From Lumnitzera littorea (taxonomy: Eukaryota > Streptophyta > Magnoliopsida > Myrtales > Combretaceae): 64,000 nt of DNA. The stretch covers positions 76,691,541 to 76,755,540 of the forward strand of contig JAMXBB010000010.1 in the NCBI GenBank assembly GCA_024138015.1. Reading direction: 5' to 3'. A program made the position numbers and the translations under genes. Position 1 is the stretch's first letter; every line of letters begins with the position of its first letter. Shown one piece after another: positions 12,955 to 24,560 of the stretch. The notes below the pieces were generated by a model. It searched no databases, was not told the origin of the DNA, and saw only the letters and a list, made by a program, of their open reading frames with translations.

Positions 12955-14541
12955 GGGACAATTTCATATTAACTACCTAAATTTTCTTTGTCTTTTTAAT
13001 TCTATACCTAAACTTTTAACTTATAAAATTATACATCTGATTAAAACTTTGCTTACCAAATTAAAACTTTACTTGCTAACATTACTACTTATTGAACTTT
13101 TATTTATCGTCGTTAACCTAGTAAGTGGTTTAAACCAATTATAAGTCAATTAAATAAAATGGAAAAAAAGCAAAAAACATGCCATTGTATTCAGGGAATA
13201 TTTTATTATATTAAATAAATATATTAAGCATTCCAAAATCTACTTTACAAAAACATAACTATAATAAACAATAATTAATATCATCTTCAACCTCTAAATT
13301 GGAATAATGGATACATCCACCTTAGTCCGATCATAAAAAACAATTGTCCTCTTATATCTCTTTGCCTAATAGAAGATGCAGACTAGATCCATCAATGTTT
13401 CACATTTTGCAAAACAAGTCTGTTACTTAAGAGTTGAAAATTATTGAGAGCATCCACAAAATTAAGGGTCGTAGTAGAAAAAACTTCTTCTCTTTAGCAA
13501 AAATTTTAAAGATGAAGAGTTTAATAATAAGGATTTGTTTGACAAGGATAGCATGATGGACGGGGGCTCCAATGCCACAATTTATAGGAGTAATTTTGAA
13601 GGTAAATTTTCAAATTGCAGTGAAAAACTTAAAACGCTTGGAGTAGTAAAAAGTTGAGAGGGTTTAAGTAAGAAGTTAGACGGCTTGGAAAATAATTATT
13701 ACTCCACAAATACTTCATATAGGTTTCAATAACTTTGCTCTTTCTCTTCTCTATATACTTTCGGAAGTTAAGAATCAAACAAGATGAGTTCCTTGGCTTT
13801 TGATTACTTTCTAAAGAGGAGAGAGAGATGAAGGACTTTGGTGCTTAAAGATGAAGTTTATTGTTGATTTTTTAATTTTTTTGAAATGTGTATTTTGAAA
13901 TATATGCTGTATTTATTTTTATGTAATAAAATTCATGTATACACATGGCATTTGATGTGTCCTTTTTCATTTCATTTAAATTATATGTTTTTTTGTAATT
14001 GGTTCCAGCTAATTAACTAACTAACCCAATGGAATTCCATCATGCAGTTGTCACGGGCGGATTCCGTCGCTCGACCCCGTGCGGCACTTAGCGCTCCTGA
14101 CCTCACTAAGGAAGGCTAAGTCAGCCTGTAATACGCTTACAATGTTAGAGAGAGAAAGTAGAGAGAGAAACTCTGATAGTATACTGTATTCACTCAAATA
14201 ACTTGTGTTCTACATCTGAGGGGAATACCCCTATATATACAGAAAGCCTTTACAATCTAATGGTCAGGATCAATTCGATCTAATGGTTACAATTGATTCC
14301 CAACTACTACATTCACCTACCTTTACCAACTACAATATTCTAGTCTTCTCCAGAACCTTCTAGAACATTTCATCATCTAGAAGCTTTTAGTGGGCTTGGG
14401 CTTTCGTCTTTGGGCCTTTAGGAACCTCCTAAGTATGGCCCACTTCGAGAGGTCCGTAACACAGTAATGCCAACATTAAAAGTTTAAGGTGTAGAATTGA
14501 AATAACAGGTAAAGTAAAGGTAGTGAATATGGCATAGTCCC
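12955..14541. mobile_element. Foldback element with long terminal inverted repeats (MULE-like, non-autonomous)
   Basis: The left end GGGACAATTTCATATTAACT and the right end read on the other strand (GGGACTATGCCATATTCACT) begin an inverted repeat. It continues inward past ACCTAAACTTTTAA, ACCAATTA, CATGCCA(T)GTGTAT-type and ATTTTATTA motifs for over 300 bp on each side, once the solo LTR at 14,049-14,461 is removed from the right arm. The core (13,330-13,870) has no recognisable transposase. Flanks share ATTTGC close to each end, which may be part of an 8-9 bp target duplication. Long inverted repeats suggest a Mutator-like or foldback element. The superfamily is inferred. Confidence 0.55.
14049..14461. 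mobile_element. Solo LTR (413 bp) nested in the foldback element
   Basis: It starts TGTCACGGGCGGATTCCG and ends GGTCCGTAACA, with TG..CA termini inside a TGT/ACA inverted repeat. CAGT flanks both sides (14,045-14,048 and 14,462-14,465). It contains a TATA-like CCTATATATAC at about 14,230, and its base composition is more GC-rich than its host. No second copy or internal domain is present, so it is a solo LTR left by LTR-LTR recombination. It interrupts the right inverted repeat of the foldback element, so it inserted later. Confidence 0.75.
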
Positions 14542-14984
14542 ATTGATTTGCTCTAAAAAAAGGGATGGGTATTTAAAGGGATAAAAGAATACAATATAAG
14601 AAGATTTTAATATATATTTCATCCTTGCTATGTGCTAAAAATGGTAAATAGTTAAATGAATAAATCATTTGATGGGACTATTTGAAAAAATGTGGTTTTT
14701 CCTTATACGATGGTTATTTATATCTATATTAGTTAAGTAGTATGATTAAATAGTTACCTTTTGTTGTCTCCCTTTTAAAATTACTATTTAGGCCTCTAAT
14801 ATAATATTGTATAACAAAAAAAGCCAACATTAAAATAAGTTTTAAAAGTTATAAACGACTTATAATATGGGCAAATTTGACAACTTTCTAATTCCCCATA
14901 ACTCCTATCTCTCTCTCCCCATTAATCCCTCTCTCCAATTCCCATTATCTTGCTCAGTAAATTTGTGGTTTGATTTATGAATCA

Positions 14985-15230
14985 ACTCTATAAATTTGTA
15001 ACAAAATCTTTAAATTAACACGGATTGGTGACCTACTAAGGTTGGTCCTACATATTTGTTTATATTTGGTAAAAGGCAAAGCAAGAAATAAGTTTGACAT
15101 TTAAGTTGACCTAGTAAGTTTGTGGCATGACCTTTGAATTAGACAAACCAGTGACCTACTAGGATTTGGTCATCCAAATTGTTTGTGGCTAATAAAAAAG
15201 GAAAGAAAGAAATAAATACAGACTCTCAAT
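14985..15230. repeat. Two-unit diverged tandem repeat (period ~123 bp)
   Basis: GTGACCTACTA at 15,028 recurs at 15,151, with similar flanking text (aaggaaagaaagaaataa / aaagcaagaaataag; tttaaattaacacg / tttgaattagacaa). It is non-coding. Confidence 0.5.
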
Positions 15231-15532
15231 TTACATAGTTTAAGTATTTAGCTTGAGAAAGCAATTATTGAGGCTAAAGGTTAGTTAAGTAATTTGAGTC
15301 AACGTCAGAGTGAAACACCACTATGGTATCCCAACTTTTATAAGAGTTTTGGTAAGATTTCTTTGGCTATGAGGCCCAGTTGTAAGATTGTTGCATTTGC
15401 TACATTTGCATTCATCTTGCTTTCCATTGCTTGTTGCTTGAACATACCTTTTGTGAATATGATATATTTAGTAGTTTTTCTTATTTTTTTATCTTTTCGT
15501 ATTTATTTTATACTATCAAGAATTAATGTTAC

Positions 15533-15932
15533 TTTGGTATGAAGAAATAGTTTGGAATAAAATAAATTAGAATGAAATGAAATGAGAATCGGAATGAGAA
15601 ATCATCTCCTATGTTTGGAGATAGCAACGAAATAGAATGGAATGACATTAAATGTTCAAATATAATTGTTTGTCGAAAATGACTTTAATTATTGCATATT
15701 ATAATTTTTTATAAAGTAAAAAAAAATAATTTTAGTTAATTATAATTAATGAAGTGGGAATAGAATCGTGATTCCACCTTCTTAAATGCAAAATCGCGAT
15801 TCCCGTTCTAGTGAAATCGTCAATTCCATGAAATCACGATTCCGCATCGATGATTCCGCCTTCAAAATGTACTTCCAAACATAAAAAATTGGAATGAAAC
15901 CTTGAATTGCAATTCCATTCCCTCATACCAAA
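15533..15932. mobile_element. MITE (~400 bp) with TTTGGTATGA termini
   Basis: The left end is TTTGGTATGAAGAAATAG and the right end, on the other strand, is TTTGGTATGAGGGAATGG. The subterminal text is made of GGAATGAGAAT / ATTCCATTCC motifs that can fold back. It has no coding capacity. The sequence style matches common short non-autonomous DNA transposons of woody eudicots. No clean target duplication was found. Confidence 0.65.
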
Positions 15933-17435
15933 TGTGATGTAAAAGGTTTGTGTTTACTAACCTTAGATATAGGTACCAAAGGCTAAAGTTTTATGATGGT
16001 GAGAGCACTTAGTTAGCTTACGAGAGACATATATCATATTCGTGTTGTAAATATGTTGATCAATGTACTATAATGTAAATCTAATCTTTGAGGTAGAGTT
16101 TGCATGTAAAATGTTTCCTAATATAATGTATAACTAACATAGGTTGACCTTCTAGTTTAGCAAACTTGAATTTGATCAAGTATAGGAAAAATTTTGAAAG
16201 CTAAGTGACAATCTTAAATGCCAAGTAGATAATGTACCTACTAGTGGGTAGAATATGAGATTAAGTTACAAGTAACACATTCTATAATTTCCTTAAGCAT
16301 AATTCAATAGACAAAATCTTGTGGACAAAATTGTTATTAATTATCTTTACAATAGGTCCAAGTTGAAATTTGGCCTAATCTTATCCTTACTTTTAAGGAT
16401 GTCATAACGACTCACTTTTTAAGTACCAAATTTAAAAATTAACCTTTTAAGTACCGGATTTAAAGATTTCAAGTTATTGCATAGATAAATTAGACACTTG
16501 GAAGGCAAGGCAATACATTACAACTCCCTAGATTATCAATTTTGAAAAAAAAAAATCATTCAATATTAAATGAATTCTTTTTTGTTTTTCAAAAACTTTA
16601 CTATTACTTGGAAAATTACTAAGCTAAGGATTTGTGATTCTATAACAATATATGTTAATATCCATTCGATCCTTATTTTAATAATTTTTATAATGTAAAA
16701 AAATCAAAATTAAACATTTTTCTCTTTGTTAACAATAAAAACTTTTTGCTATAGATACATATTTTTATTTTTAACTATTACAATTTTCATGATTAAAAAT
16801 TCTCAATTGACAAAGCAAAATCATTGTCTCAATCTTGAAATTTGTGTGATTTCCCTTTTTCTCTTATGTGCCACTATTAATCCCTCATCAATAGCTTTGT
16901 TTTGATTTTTCCTTAAACTGAACTTTAGATTATAACTTCAAATGTCACAAAATCATCAATTACATCAATTTTGATACTCACTTTCATTAGATTTGGAGAC
17001 TTTAATATTCCTTCATAGATTATGCCACCATTTAAGGAAAGATTTACCATCAAAATAATTTGAAATAATCCTTTAATTTACAATTAAATGTAAACATATT
17101 GTAAAACACGTTTACAACAATGGTATGATCTCACTTAATTGTAGATTTGCAAATCTCTTATATTTCTCGCTAAAGTTTAGAAATTCTAAAATGAATGCAA
17201 CAAGCATTTCACATCAAATCTTCAATACAAAAGTGATGTCAAATAGAGAAATTGGAAGAGTTTTTTTTTTTATTTAAAGAAATTGTAACGTAATAAAGTG
17301 CAAGTCTAATATAAAGTCAATATTTTTACTTATTGCAACTACTTAACTAATTCTAAAACTAACTAAAATGATAGCTTGGCAAAATACTATTGGTATACAT
17401 GTGAAAAATAACAAGAACTAAAATATGTATGTCTT
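15933..17435. other. AT-rich DNA, no gene seen (may include the decayed 3' LTR of the copia element)
   Basis: No family-like open frame is seen. The part next to the copia polyprotein end (about 17,180-17,430) is where the 3' LTR of that minus-strand element would lie, but no matching 5' LTR was found to confirm it. Confidence 0.4.
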
Positions 17436-17439
17436 TATT

Positions 17440-18470
17440 CCCTACTCTCAAGTTAGCAAGTTCATCAGGCCAACTTGGATTGAAAGAAGCTGAGCTGCTG
17501 ATAATTTAGAGCTTTAGTAAAAACGTCGACTTGGAACCTGGAAGGAATGTTAGTAACATGCAAGAATCCAAAAGTAATGTGGTCTCACACAAAGTGTCTA
17601 TTAATATCGATGTGCTTTGTACGAGCATACAATCATGGATTCGAAGCAATTAATAAAGTAGAATAATTATCACAACAAATAGTAATTGTAATTGCAATGA
17701 AATAAACCGATCTCTTAGCAAATGTGAAACCCACAACACTTCTTTGGTGGCTATAGCGGGGGTCCTATACTCGACCTCTGTTATCAAAGTAGAAGTGGTT
17801 GGTTGTTTTCTAGTTTTCCATGAGATCAAAGAAGAACCTAAGAAAACTGAATACCTAAAGATGAACTTTCTATCAGAAATGTGTGCTGCCTAATCTATGT
17901 AAGAAAAGGCAATCAAGTTAAGAGCATTGCCAGTTGAATAAAACAAACCTAAAGATAAGCCCCCCTTCAAATTTCTCAACATATGAAAAGCCGCTTGCAA
18001 ATGTTGATCAATAGGCTTAAACATGGCTTGACTTAGATTATGAACAACAAAACTAATATCAAGTCTTGTGTGATTAATGTAAGAAAGTTTACCAATAAGC
18101 TTGTAAATGTAAGTACGATTTGTTAAAGGAGCTTTGGTAGCTATATCAACACGAAAACCAGATGGCAATGGTGTAGAAGTTAGCTTAGCAGCAAACAAAC
18201 CTATATTCATGGGAACATCTAAAATGAATTTTTACTAACTGAGTAAGTGACCAGAAGAATTACGATAGGGCTCCAAACCTAGAAAATATCTCATTAAGCT
18301 TAAATCTTTGATGGTAAAAGTTGTATGCAATTGATCCTTAATCTCTTTAATAAGACTTTGGTAAAACCTATGATTGGCATGTCATCAACATAGAGAAGAA
18401 TCACAACACAACTATAAGCCCCATAATTAACTACTTGAGATTCGATTCATAAACTTTAGGATGATCAAGC
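17440..18470 (-). pseudogene. Copia RT C-terminal part and RNase H, decayed
   Basis: The RT active-site box is visible near 18,370-18,410 (VVILLYVDDM). After frameshifts comes the conserved connection region at 18,210-17,890, with YKLIGKLSYINHTRLDISF and LQAAFHMLRNLKG. The RNase H part follows (SYID, then a W-K-T segment and a truncated tail near 17,460). Stops occur around 18,300 and 17,880. In an intact element this region makes cDNA and removes the RNA template. Here it cannot be translated. Confidence 0.82.
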
Positions 18471-18479
18471 AAATTGTTT

Positions 18480-21400
18480 AATCTAACTCAAATTTTACAA
18501 CGAAGTTAAGAATATTAGTAAAAATGATCCCGTGAGTTTAGATTTAAAAAAATAAATAATGAAATAATTAATTATTATAATATTGAATTATATGTAAATT
18601 TCTCACTATTTATCAAAAACAGATAAAACAAGTTCCAATAATTAAAAAATCGATAGAGATAAATTATATACATATTAAAAATCACAAAATAACTAAAATA
18701 ATATTTTGAAATATTTATTTGTTCCATATATATATTTATGTATGGGTAAAAATACGCGAAGTTACTTAAAATTCTTGAAATATACTAAATTAATAGTAAA
18801 TAATTAATGAAAATTCATAAATAATTAAGGAAAAATAAAGAAAAATATGAAAGGGCATGGAATTGTATAGAACATAGGTGTGAAAAGCTAGAAACAGAAG
18901 ATGAAAATTCAACAAATAGAATTAGGCCTTTTAGAAGTGAAAGAGATAAGGGATAAGAGGCACTTGGCAAGACAAAATTGAAAGTAAAACCCTAACCGCA
19001 CTATAAATTCAGCACAACCTAACCAAACACCATTTTAATCAGTTGGGCATCAGACAAAAATTAAGGAGAGAAGAGAAAAGAGGAAAAACCAATTTTAACA
19101 AAATTAGACAAAATTGTATGCATTTAAGGCTTATAAAGCGAACTCACATCCAACAACCACTTGGAGAGAAACGGCCACCACCAACAAATAGTAGACCCCA
19201 CATCTAGAGATATAGACAGTGGTGGAGCCACTACTGGTGACTGAAAGCTTATTGATTGATGAGTTCCGATTTTCCTTCCGAAATTGTTTAATTTAGTAAA
19301 AACATCAAATTTGCATGAAAAATTATAAAATTTGGTTTCCCAAGTATTTTTTTATGTAGAATTAGAATATCAAACCAGATTTTTAAAATTAGAAGTTCTT
19401 ATATAGGTTCCTTTAGAATATGTCTGATTTCAATGAATTTTGTATGAATTTTCAAAAATAGTAAATAATGTTATTTTGAGCTAATTTTTGGTTTACATAT
19501 TCCTCATATGGTATATTTAATTTATATAAAAATAATTTTTGATAAAATATATGTTTAGTATTTATTAAAATTATTTTGTTAAATCTACCATGTTTTTTAT
19601 ATGAAAAAAATAATAGGTTTTTAATTAAATTCCTTAATTAATCTGATTTGTAATGATTTATAAAGCTTATTTATGATTTTTGGAATATGCAATTTGAATC
19701 TTATAATTTTATTTAGTCATTTACCTAATTTAAGCTAATTTTAGCAAAATTATACCTAAAATCGGTATACCAGAAAAAATATATAATAAACCATCTTAGT
19801 ACTTTTCATGACCATTATATAACAACCATAATTTATTGAATATAATATATTTTCCATAGCTTTAATAGAGCTTGGATACTAATTATTATATATTTACCTA
19901 AAGTTTATACTAAATATGTACGTAAAGGGGTATATTTAAGTTAAATTTGTGATTTAGGGTAAATTAGATATAATTTTTTATTTAGGAAATGATTAGACAT
20001 TTGATATGTTATTGGAGCATGAATGATGATATATATAATGTTTGAAGTGTTAAATAAGTGATTTAGGAATGGATTATGTAATAACACGTAATATGAAAAT
20101 ATAGGATATTAATGAGTAAAAAATATTATGGCAAAAGTGATAATATTATAATAATATTAATATAAAATAAATCTGATATTAAATATAAATTTATATAATT
20201 ATATGAAAAATGTAAATTTTTTTTACATTAGAAGTAAATTTAGTAGTTAAACAAGAATTAGGGTATATCGTGTAAACTAGAATACTAGTTAGAAACTAAA
20301 TATGATATTTAGGATACTTGATTATAATATGAATAATTTCATATTATGATTTGGAACAAGTTTTTAGAGTTCTTGTATAACCCGTAATTAAAAACCGACT
20401 TAACCTAATTTAGAAACTGATTCTAAAATTGAATCAGAACCTAGCTTAAATTAGGAATAACTACAAGAGACTTAAAAACCTAAATAATTAAGTATACTAA
20501 AACCTTAAACAAAAGATAATAATAAGCGTTAAAAGATAAAACCAATCTATAGCAGTTATGTGGCAACTAAAACAACGTTTGTATTATAAGGATGATCGGC
20601 AATGGCATGTGTAAGTCATACCTTAAGTGAGCAAGTGAAGAGTCCAGATAAATTGAGATTAATACATTACTATATTTCTGAAACTTGAGATTATACTTGG
20701 TTATGATTATTAGATAGTTGATTGTGTGCATACTTATATGTGCTTGTTTTCAAGCTTGATGTTGTGATCCTAATTTATTGCTCTAACTTGTATTGGTGTA
20801 ATTTGTTTGAAATGATGGAACATCTTAAATCAAATCTAATTAAATATATGACTTGAAATTCTAAATCAAACCTGCATAACAACTCATTAAGGGAAACATT
20901 AGGGTTCTCCACCCAAATACTAACCCTTTTAAAAGGGATAGCGTTGGATAGCATAATTGGTAAATTCTTCATCTTTAGTTAAACTAAATGACAGCTGAAG
21001 AGGTCGCGGCAAGGGTGAAGTCAATGGTTTGAAGATAGTTAAGGGAGAAACGATGTCTCCATTGCACAAGCCTGGGTTTGATTATAAGATTAGAGCGAGT
21101 GTAATTTCTCTAATCTTACAATAGGCCGGGCAACATTGTGCAATAGCATTTGCTTAAACATGTATTGCATATAATTAATTTAGTTGATAACCTTATTTGT
21201 ATTTGACGTATAGTTTTAAGTCTTCGTCCTAACTTACTAAGTTGTGGTTACTCGTATCCCTATAGACGTTGTTGTAGGTGATAGCTAGGAAGCGGCTTAT
21301 ATTTACTTTGAAGCTAACAACTGCTATATCTTATGAAGTGAGGATATAAATTGAAGATCAGATACACATTCAAGTTTAGATTTATTTTTAAAGCTTTTAG

Positions 21401-21671
21401 TATTAATTTATGAATTACTTAAATAGATTATGATTAGGTTGTTAAATCTTGTAGATATACTCAGATTATTTTAATGTAAGTATGTATTTTTCTTAAATTC
21501 ATAAGTAAATAATATGTTTAATTTATGAACTGCTTACTTTAAAGCAAGTTAGTCGTAGATGTCTGGTGTAAATTAGGTCTAAGATAATGACTATATGATT
21601 AGTTTATATCTTAGAATTAGAATGGCTTGTATAGCGGGATTGTTACGATTCTATCGTTTCGAGGCATGACA
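18480..21671 (-). mobile_element. Long LTR-like repeat, copy B (~3.2 kb), inserted in the copia RT
   Basis: On the minus strand it begins TGTCATGCCTCGAAACGA at 21,671 and is collinear with copy A (9,078-12,200), but inverted. Shared landmarks include GACCTAATTTACACCAGACATC, the GTCGCGGCAAGGGT block near 21,000, a CACCACC patch near 19,180 and GATCATTTTTACTAATAT near the end. The copia RT text stops just right of 21,671 and resumes near 18,420 with the YVDD box, so the repeat is an insertion. AACTAT occurs close to both junctions. No coding domains are present. The left boundary is uncertain by about 60 bp. Confidence 0.65.
20775..20972 (-). other. 65-codon open frame inside copy B, not considered a gene
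   Basis: This frame lies inside the non-coding LTR-like repeat. The corresponding part of copy A is not open in the same way, and no family is recognised. It is listed only so that the stretch is accounted for. Confidence 0.3.
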
Positions 21672-21679
21672 ATAACTAT

Positions 21680-22250
21680 CACTTGCTTTCAAACAAAAAG
21701 AGAAATATCATGTTTAGATTGCAAATACCCATGACTAACAAGGAAAGTAGATATATTTAAGTTCCATTGCCTAGAGGCTTGTTTGAGCCCATATAAAGAT
21801 TTTTTTTTTTAAATGACAAACTTGATTAAACTTGGCCTTAAGATACCCATCAAGTGGCAACATGTAAATTTCTTCATGCAAATGGCCATTTTAAAAAGAA
21901 TTATTAACATCAATTTGAAAATGTGGACAACTTAGCCACTAGTGAAAATGTTTCGGTATAATCTTCTCCTTCCACCTAAGTGTATACTTTAGCTACAAGA
22001 TGAGCCTTTTTATCACTTTACAGTTCCATTAAGTCTATATTTGATTTTAAAGACCCAATGATAACTTATAGCCTTTTTATTGGGAAGCAACTCAATCAAC
22101 TCCTCGAGATCATTTTTCTCTAAGGATAACAATTCTCGATTCATAGCCTTAACCCATTCATTTTGCTTAGTAGCTTGTGAATAAGTTTTTAGCTCTTAGA
22201 TAGATAAAACGTGTGCTAAAAAAGTAATATACTCAGTAAGACAATGAGAA
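21680..22250 (-). pseudogene. Copia RT N-terminal part, decayed
   Basis: On the minus strand, pieces of the start of copia RT can be read through frameshifts: HLVAKVYT, YTETFSLVAKL, HEEIYMLPLDGYLKAKFNQV, SLYGLKQASRQWN and a final HDISLFV. The text then breaks at the junction with the inserted repeat at 21,671. The order and spacing match the RT palm and fingers of Ty1/copia elements. Confidence 0.75.
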
Positions 22251-22387
22251 AGGTTGATTTGGACAAAAGAAGGTAATGAGTAAGCAAAGACAAAGTATAT
22301 AAAGTAGAAGAATCTAACAAGCAAGGAACAAAAACGGAAGAAGTATGGATTGGATATAAGAAATCAGGAAGCCAAGTGAGAACTGCT

Positions 22388-22880
22388 TTAACTCGAGCAA
22401 TGTAGTGAAACATCAATATTAATAGCACTAAGGGGAATAGATTGACCAGAAGACAATGTAGGAGAAGCATTTTGATGTTTTCTAGGAATAAGAAGAGGAA
22501 CATGCTCTATTTGAAGTGTGACTAAAGGTAATTTTTGCTCCATTGTAGGGGTAGAACTAAGATTATCAACTTCATTGTGTTTAAAATGAAAGTCTTGCTC
22601 AAAAAAATGAACATTCTTACTTACAAATAGCTTCTTAGTTGCAATATCATAAACCTTATAAGCTTTACACCTATTAGCATATCTAAGAAATACACACTTG
22701 ATTCCTTTAGGATCTATTTTATCTTTGCCTGGTAAAGGATTAGCCACATAGCATAAGCATCCAAAGATACAAAGGTAAGAATAATCTGGTAGCTTATGAA
22801 ACAAAGCTTAAAAAAGAGACTTCTAATTCAAAACCTTCATTAGCATACGATTAAGTAAATTATAGTTAGGACACATTCAC
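22388..22880 (-). pseudogene. Copia post-integrase (SH3-like) domain, decayed
   Basis: The segment at 22,804-22,560 has the hallmark FGCLCYVANPLPGKDKIDPK and CVFLRYANRCKAYKVYD of the domain that follows integrase in copia polyproteins. Upstream, ECVLTIIYLINR (about 22,850-22,880) continues the integrase text that was cut at 23,984. A stop lies between them, near 22,810. The continuity across 22,881-23,978 shows that the intervening DNA is an insertion. Confidence 0.8.
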
Positions 22881-23978
22881 TGAAGAACATTAGGCTAAAC
22901 TCAAGAAGGTAGAGGGGGGAAGGGGGGGCGTAAGGGGAGGGGGGGAGGTAAATTGAGTTTTAAGGACAAATTGCAATTCTTTTTTGAGATAAACAACTAA
23001 ATGTAATAATAAGAGTAATCAAAGCAATAATAAAACAATAATAAGTGCGGAAAATAAAAGAGACAAGGATAAAGAAAATCAAACCTAGATATAACGTGGA
23101 GTTTGGACCGCTCCCTAGTTTCTACGGACACACAATGGCTCTAACCGAGGACTTCACACCACGTTATTGATTTCTTAATCTAAGCTCCAAGAGCTACACA
23201 AACACAAACTTGATTACACAAGTTTTACACTCATAACTCTCAATACAAATCACAATCTCAACTCATAACACAAAACTCAATCTCAAAAATTATTGGTGTA
23301 GTGCTTTTAACTTTGAATACTTTGCAACGAATAGCTCACAAGCATTACACTTCAAATTTCTCTAAATATTAGCAATTTATGGTATAAGAGACAATGAGAA
23401 TTATAGATAATAAGAACACAAGAAAATATTGAAATATTGCAGCAAAAGATCAGTTCTCATTTGTCCTTGGTCAGGTTGTTGAGCGTTTATATCATCCCAT
23501 TCAATTCTTCCCATTATAGTACATTAAATGCTTTAACGGCTAGTTGTATCAAATATACCAGCATGCTAGTACTTTTAACTACCGTTAAGTAAACCGATAA
23601 GTCGGTTCTTCTAGGTTAGTGTGCTTTTCTTTGTGTTTTTCAGGGCTTTATACCGTTAGCTTGGTTCTTCCATGAGCCATTAATCCGATAGACCAAATAT
23701 CTCCTGAAAATTCTTTTAACACATAACAAACAAATATTCTTTGCAATCTAACTTCAAGATCATTCGATCATTACTCAAAAGATTAAATTTCTTGTAGAGA
23801 TAATTGATATATTTAATCATTAAGCAAATTAATTGATCTTATTCAATTACCTTAATATAATCAAATAATACTTAGTTTAATCATCCACTTGTTTTATTTT
23901 CTTCAAAAACAACATGTTTAGTTATATACTTTTAGTTTTATTCTTATCAAAATCAAATAATAAACCCTAAGTTCAACA
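22881..23978. mobile_element. Solo LTR (~1.1 kb) nested in the copia integrase
   Basis: Its termini are TGAAGAAC and GTTCAACA, a near-perfect inverted repeat with TG..CA ends. The flanking 5-mers are TTCAC (22,876-22,880) and TTCAT (23,979-23,983), a one-mismatch target duplication. The copia integrase text is continuous when this block is removed. It contains a G-run cluster near its left end and a GC-richer segment at 23,080-23,200, but no coding domain. It is most simply a solo LTR of a long-LTR family. Confidence 0.72.
22913..22947 (+). other. G-run cluster, potential G-quadruplex
   Basis: Four runs of four to seven G lie within 35 bp, separated by aa, cgtaa and a. This fits the G3+N1-7 quadruplex pattern on the plus strand. 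It is located near the left end of the solo LTR. Confidence 0.7.
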
Positions 23979-23983
23979 TTCAT

Positions 23984-24560
23984 CTCAAAACTCCTTAGGC
24001 AAATTGACATGAAAACAAAGTGATCTAGACATTTATAATAAATGCTTATACTTCCTTTCCACAATACCATTTTGTTGGGATATGTAAGGTATTGTTCATT
24101 GATGCAAAATGCTGAGATCACTAAGCAAAGTTGCACAAGTATGAGAAACAAACTCTCCTCTATTATCTATTTGAATGCTTTTAGGTGTAATAGAAAATCG
24201 GTTGGGGTCACAAAGGAAATATTCATTCAACATAGCCGATGTTTGAGACTTATGATGCGTCAAATACGTCCATGTAGAGCATGTAAAATCATCCATAATG
24301 ATTAAGAAATACCTTACACCAGTTAAAGAGATCACATGATACAGCCTTCATACATTAATATGAAGAAGTTCAAAAGCACAGAAGCATAACTACTACTAGT
24401 ATGAAAGGTGAGAATGAAATTTTACTTCTTGATAATCACTACATAAGAAATTCTAAAAATCCAATTGCTTACAAAATCTAAATGACTGAGCTTTGAAATT
24501 GAAGTGTGTCCGAGTCAACTGTGAATGAGATGTAAATCTTTATTTCTTTCATTTGGAAAA
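23984..24560 (-). pseudogene. Copia integrase catalytic core, decayed
   Basis: The open part at 24,335-24,096 carries RYFLIIMDDFTCSTWTYL and IQIDNRGEFVSHTC, the two Asp-containing blocks of the retroviral-type integrase core. It continues after a frameshift into text resembling the third acidic block (about 24,090-24,000). Upstream (24,340-24,560) only fragments such as FELLHINV remain. It is interrupted by stops and by the solo LTR. Confidence 0.82.

Noticed and set aside
15294..15542. 82-codon hydrophobic open frame
   Set aside because: It starts with TTG rather than ATG, its hydrophobicity comes from T-rich DNA, and it runs into the MITE end.
17180..17430. 3' LTR of the copia element
   Set aside because: The position fits, but no matching 5' LTR was found right of 25,400, so the LTR is not called.
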